Below are positions 15,008 through 16,910 of a stretch of 16,910 nucleotides of DNA, in pieces (positions within the stretch are counted from its first letter, which is position 1; the number at the start of each line of letters is the position of its first letter). The position numbers and the translations under genes were made by a program. The stretch is from Actinomycetota bacterium (GTDB lineage Bacteria; Actinomycetota; Actinomycetes; Nanopelagicales; Nanopelagicaceae): the NCBI GenBank assembly GCA_009705235.1, contig WLCR01000009.1, positions 1 through 16,910 on the forward strand, read 5' to 3'. A model generated the notes under the pieces. It was not told the DNA's origin. It did not search any database and saw only the letters and a program-made list of their open reading frames with translations.

Positions 15008-15975
15008 TTGAATAGTGATCCGTTCGGGTAGTGGACCCATCGCTTTTGAGTCTTAAGGATTATGAGCGTGCATATCAAGGTAATAACTAGCAATACCCAG
15101 GCTAAAGCTGATGCGTAGCCCATTTCATAGGCTCGGAAAGCGGTGAAGTAAATGTGGGTTGCATAGAAATACATTGCATGGGAATAGTCATTAACCTGAC
15201 CCGAAGCCACATATGCCTGCGTAAAGTATTGGAAACTGCCGATCACTCCGGTGACAAATGAGAAGAAAATAACTGGAGTCATCATTGGCAAGGTGATAAA
15301 CCTAAATGATTGCCATGGCGAAGCGCCTTCAATACTGGCTGCTTCATACAGTGACTTTGGAACATCTAACAAACCGGCTAAATAGATAATCATTGTGTCG
15401 CCGATTCCCCATAAACCTAAGATGATCAAGCCCCATTTGGACCACTTAGGGTCCATAAACCAAAATGGTGGTTCATTTACGCCAACTGCTTCAAGTCCGC
15501 GATTTATTGGTCCATACGCTGGATTGAAAATATATGTAAAGACCATCGATGCAGCAACTGCAGGCACCATAGATGGCAAGAAGAATATCGTGCGATAAAT
15601 ACTGCTACCACGCTTAGGCTTAGTTAATACCCAAGCTGTAAACATCGCAAAGGCAATACGCAACGGGATACTGATTGCCGCGAGCCACACCGTATTTTTT
15701 AGAGAAAGCCAGAAATCGGTATCTTCAAAGAGCATCCGGTTGAAGTTTTCTAACCCGACCCATTCTGGCTTATCGATCAAATTAAATTTAGTAAATGCTT
15801 GATAAAAACTTGTAACCATCGGATACGCAGTAAAAAATAAAATTCCGAATAGCCATGGTGACATGCACAAGAAAATAAAAATATACGGAACTTTTAATTT
15901 CCTGCGCGCAGGTGCAAGGGCACCTTCCCCCCGCTTGCGCGGGGAGAAGGATGCCATCACATTAGTTAATTGCAT
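15004..15975 (-). CDS. CUT1 sugar ABC transporter permease, MalF type
   Basis: This is the first membrane subunit of the importer, 323 aa with six membrane segments (first about 31-54, last about 292-312). The EAA coupling loop is YEAASIEGASPWQSFRFITLPMMTP (210-234), and the C-tail ends RWVHYPNGSLFK. The start is taken as ATG 15975, 9 nt after the binding-protein stop; Met7 (15957) is an alternative, and no strong ribosome-binding site favours either. Residues about 7-25 (ASFSPRKRGEGALAPARRK) are encoded by a GC-rich palindrome cluster unlike the surrounding AT-rich sequence. They form a basic cytoplasmic tail before the first helix, where variable insertions should be tolerated. No ATPase gene is present in the visible operon, so a shared MsiK-like ATPase is likely. 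Confidence 0.94.
   Translation of the reverse strand: MQLTNVMASFSPRKRGEGALAPARRKLKVPYIFIFLCMSPWLFGILFFTAYPMVTSFYQAFTKFNLIDKPEWVGLENFNRMLFEDTDFWLSLKNTVWLAAISIPLRIAFAMFTAWVLTKPKRGSSIYRTIFFLPSMVPAVAASMVFTYIFNPAYGPINRGLEAVGVNEPPFWFMDPKWSKWGLIILGLWGIGDTMIIYLAGLLDVPKSLYEAASIEGASPWQSFRFITLPMMTPVIFFSFVTGVIGSFQYFTQAYVASGQVNDYSHAMYFYATHIYFTAFRAYEMGYASALAWVLLVITLICTLIILKTQKRWVHYPNGSLFK
15901..15955. repeat. GC-rich palindrome cluster (REP-like) inside the permease 5' end
   Basis: Three palindromes are packed together. At 15901-15912 is the perfect 12-bp palindrome CCTGCGCGCAGG. At 15911-15924 GGTGC and GCACC flank AAGG. At 15919-15955 is a long hairpin: in the mRNA (minus) sense, CCTTCTCCCCGC and GCGGGGGGAAGG flank GCAA and are extended by GGCA/TGCC past a bulged U, for 16 pairs including one G-U. 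The second and third overlap, so they compete. The cluster lies 29 nt past the binding-protein stop. Its GC content is far above that of its neighbours, which suggests a repetitive palindromic element captured within a reading frame. Confidence 0.65.
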
Positions 15976-15984
15976 TTTCGCCGA

Positions 15985-16910
15985 TTAATTATTTCTCGCG
16001 ACGATTTGGTTTACCTTATTTGCCAAGTCAGCAAGAGCTGTCTTGAGATTTGGGGTATCACCAGCTTGCCAAGAAGCCATCAAGTTCTGAAGAAGAGCCT
16101 CTTCTTGGTGTTCTCCGGTGTTTTTAACGATGTGGTAAGCCGACATAGGATGTGCCACTACATCATAAATTGGCTGATACCAAGCAGGATATTTCGCTGG
16201 ACGAGCATCCTTAGATAGAAGTGAAGAAGGAGCTCCGTTAGCTGAATCCCATGCTGAAGCTAGCTTTGTATCTGTTGCTAGACCCTTCATTACGATCCAA
16301 GCATCTTTCACATTCTTTGAACCCTTTGAGATACCCATCTGTGCCTGACCCACAACACCTGACCCTGAATATGTTGAAACTAATTCAGGTGAAACTGGGA
16401 AACCGGAGATGGTGAATTCATATTTAGCTGTGCACTTATCTGCCATCGCCCAGTCATCACCAGTACAGAACATAGGTCCCATCCAGTTTGCATCCCACTT
16501 CATTGCAACGCGGCCGGTCATGAAGTCATGATCAGTACCCCATTCACCACCCTTAGCTGCAACAAACTTTGTGAGTAACTTGCTGCCGGTATCAAAGTTT
16601 CCGCCACCGTAAACATTTGCGATGAAACTCTTCTGCCAATTGAATGCTTTTGCCCATCGACTATCTGATGCGAATGCCGCGGTCTGATCTCCGCCGTACC
16701 ATTTTGCACCAAACATTTGACCTAGCCACATTGAATCCATATCGAATCCGTAGTAGCCAGCCCATGGCAAGAAGCCAGCAGTTTTAATGCTGCCATCAGA
16801 GTTAAATGTAGTTAACTTCTTTGAATACTCAAGAAGTTCAGTTGTTGTCTTAGGTGGACGAGTGAATCCAGCCTTAGCAAGTAAATCTTTGTTTGAGTAG
16901 AAAGCAAATA
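15985..16910 (-). CDS. Sugar ABC transporter substrate-binding protein (5' end outside window)
   Basis: This is the extracellular solute-binding protein (family 1, CUT1) that captures the sugar and hands it to the permeases. The reading frame is open from the window edge (first full codon at 16908) to TAA at 15985, 307 codons. It begins within FAFYSNKDLLAKAGFTRPPKTTTELLEYSKKL, the segment usually found about 130-150 residues into such proteins. The signal or lipoprotein peptide and first lobe are therefore missing. Later segments typical of the family are FMTGRVAMKWDANWMGP, FPVSP and GISKGSKNVKDAWIVMKGL. Many Trp and Tyr residues (WAGYYGFD, PAWYQPIYD) fit stacking against sugar rings. It is the first visible gene of the amino-sugar operon; the operon promoter and any ROK operator must lie beyond 16910. 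Confidence 0.93.
   Translation of the reverse strand, partial: FAFYSNKDLLAKAGFTRPPKTTTELLEYSKKLTTFNSDGSIKTAGFLPWAGYYGFDMDSMWLGQMFGAKWYGGDQTAAFASDSRWAKAFNWQKSFIANVYGGGNFDTGSKLLTKFVAAKGGEWGTDHDFMTGRVAMKWDANWMGPMFCTGDDWAMADKCTAKYEFTISGFPVSPELVSTYSGSGVVGQAQMGISKGSKNVKDAWIVMKGLATDTKLASAWDSANGAPSSLLSKDARPAKYPAWYQPIYDVVAHPMSAYHIVKNTGEHQEEALLQNLMASWQAGDTPNLKTALADLANKVNQIVARNN

Noticed and set aside
15008..15040. Upstream start for the second permease at 15040
   Set aside because: It gives a 37-bp overlap with the first permease, while ATG 15007 forms the common ATGA overlap with its stop codon.

Overview
The window looks like a piece of an AT-rich (low- to mid-40s % GC by eye, not computed), gene-dense actinobacterial chromosome. 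Two gene blocks point to Actinobacteria: aceE / DUF3052 / ahpE, and the C4 zinc-ribbon coiled-coil gene followed by the RNase H-histidine phosphatase fusion. Both occur in similar order in mycobacteria and streptomycetes. Low GC, tiny spacers and apparent leaderless promoters suggest a streamlined planktonic lineage such as the freshwater acI group (Nanopelagicales). The lineage is inferred, not shown.

Layout. 1-2101 (-): pyruvate dehydrogenase E1 (aceE), missing its C-terminus at the window edge. 2206-3060 (+): DUF3052 protein and an AhpE-type peroxiredoxin. 3114-3185 (+): tRNA-Val(TAC), followed after 18 nt by a polysaccharide pyruvyl transferase-like gene (3204-4172). 4298-6109 (+): zinc-ribbon coiled-coil protein and the RNase H/phosphatase fusion, with abutting stop and start codons. 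6124-7557 (-) and 7614-8954 (+): a divergent pair, an Orn/Lys/Arg-type decarboxylase and a GABA-type aminotransferase. 8970-10550 (-): a gamma-glutamyltransferase-family Ntn hydrolase with no signal peptide. 10616-11206 (+): a small SGNH/GDSL hydrolase, convergent with the last operon. 11186-16910 (-): a CUT1 sugar ABC transporter (binding protein cut by the window edge, two permeases), a ROK regulator and a GH84 beta-N-acetylglucosaminidase.

How it fits together. The last operon reads as an import-then-hydrolyse system for a GlcNAc-type conjugate or oligosaccharide. The binding protein and two permeases bring it in, the signal-less GH84 enzyme would cut it inside the cell, and the ROK protein would sense the sugar. 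No ATPase gene is present in the visible part, so a shared MsiK-like ATPase is probable. The decarboxylase, aminotransferase and GGT-like genes suggest amine and amino-acid nitrogen salvage.

The most unusual sequence structure is a GC-rich palindrome cluster (15901-15955) inside the start of the first permease gene. It includes a 16-bp stem with a GCAA tetraloop in the mRNA, just after the binding-protein stop codon. A second is a perfect inverted repeat (11186-11206) that is exactly the overlap of two convergent genes and contains both stop codons. No CRISPR array, insertion sequence, phage gene or clearly new multi-gene system was found. Every gap between genes is under about 150 bp.
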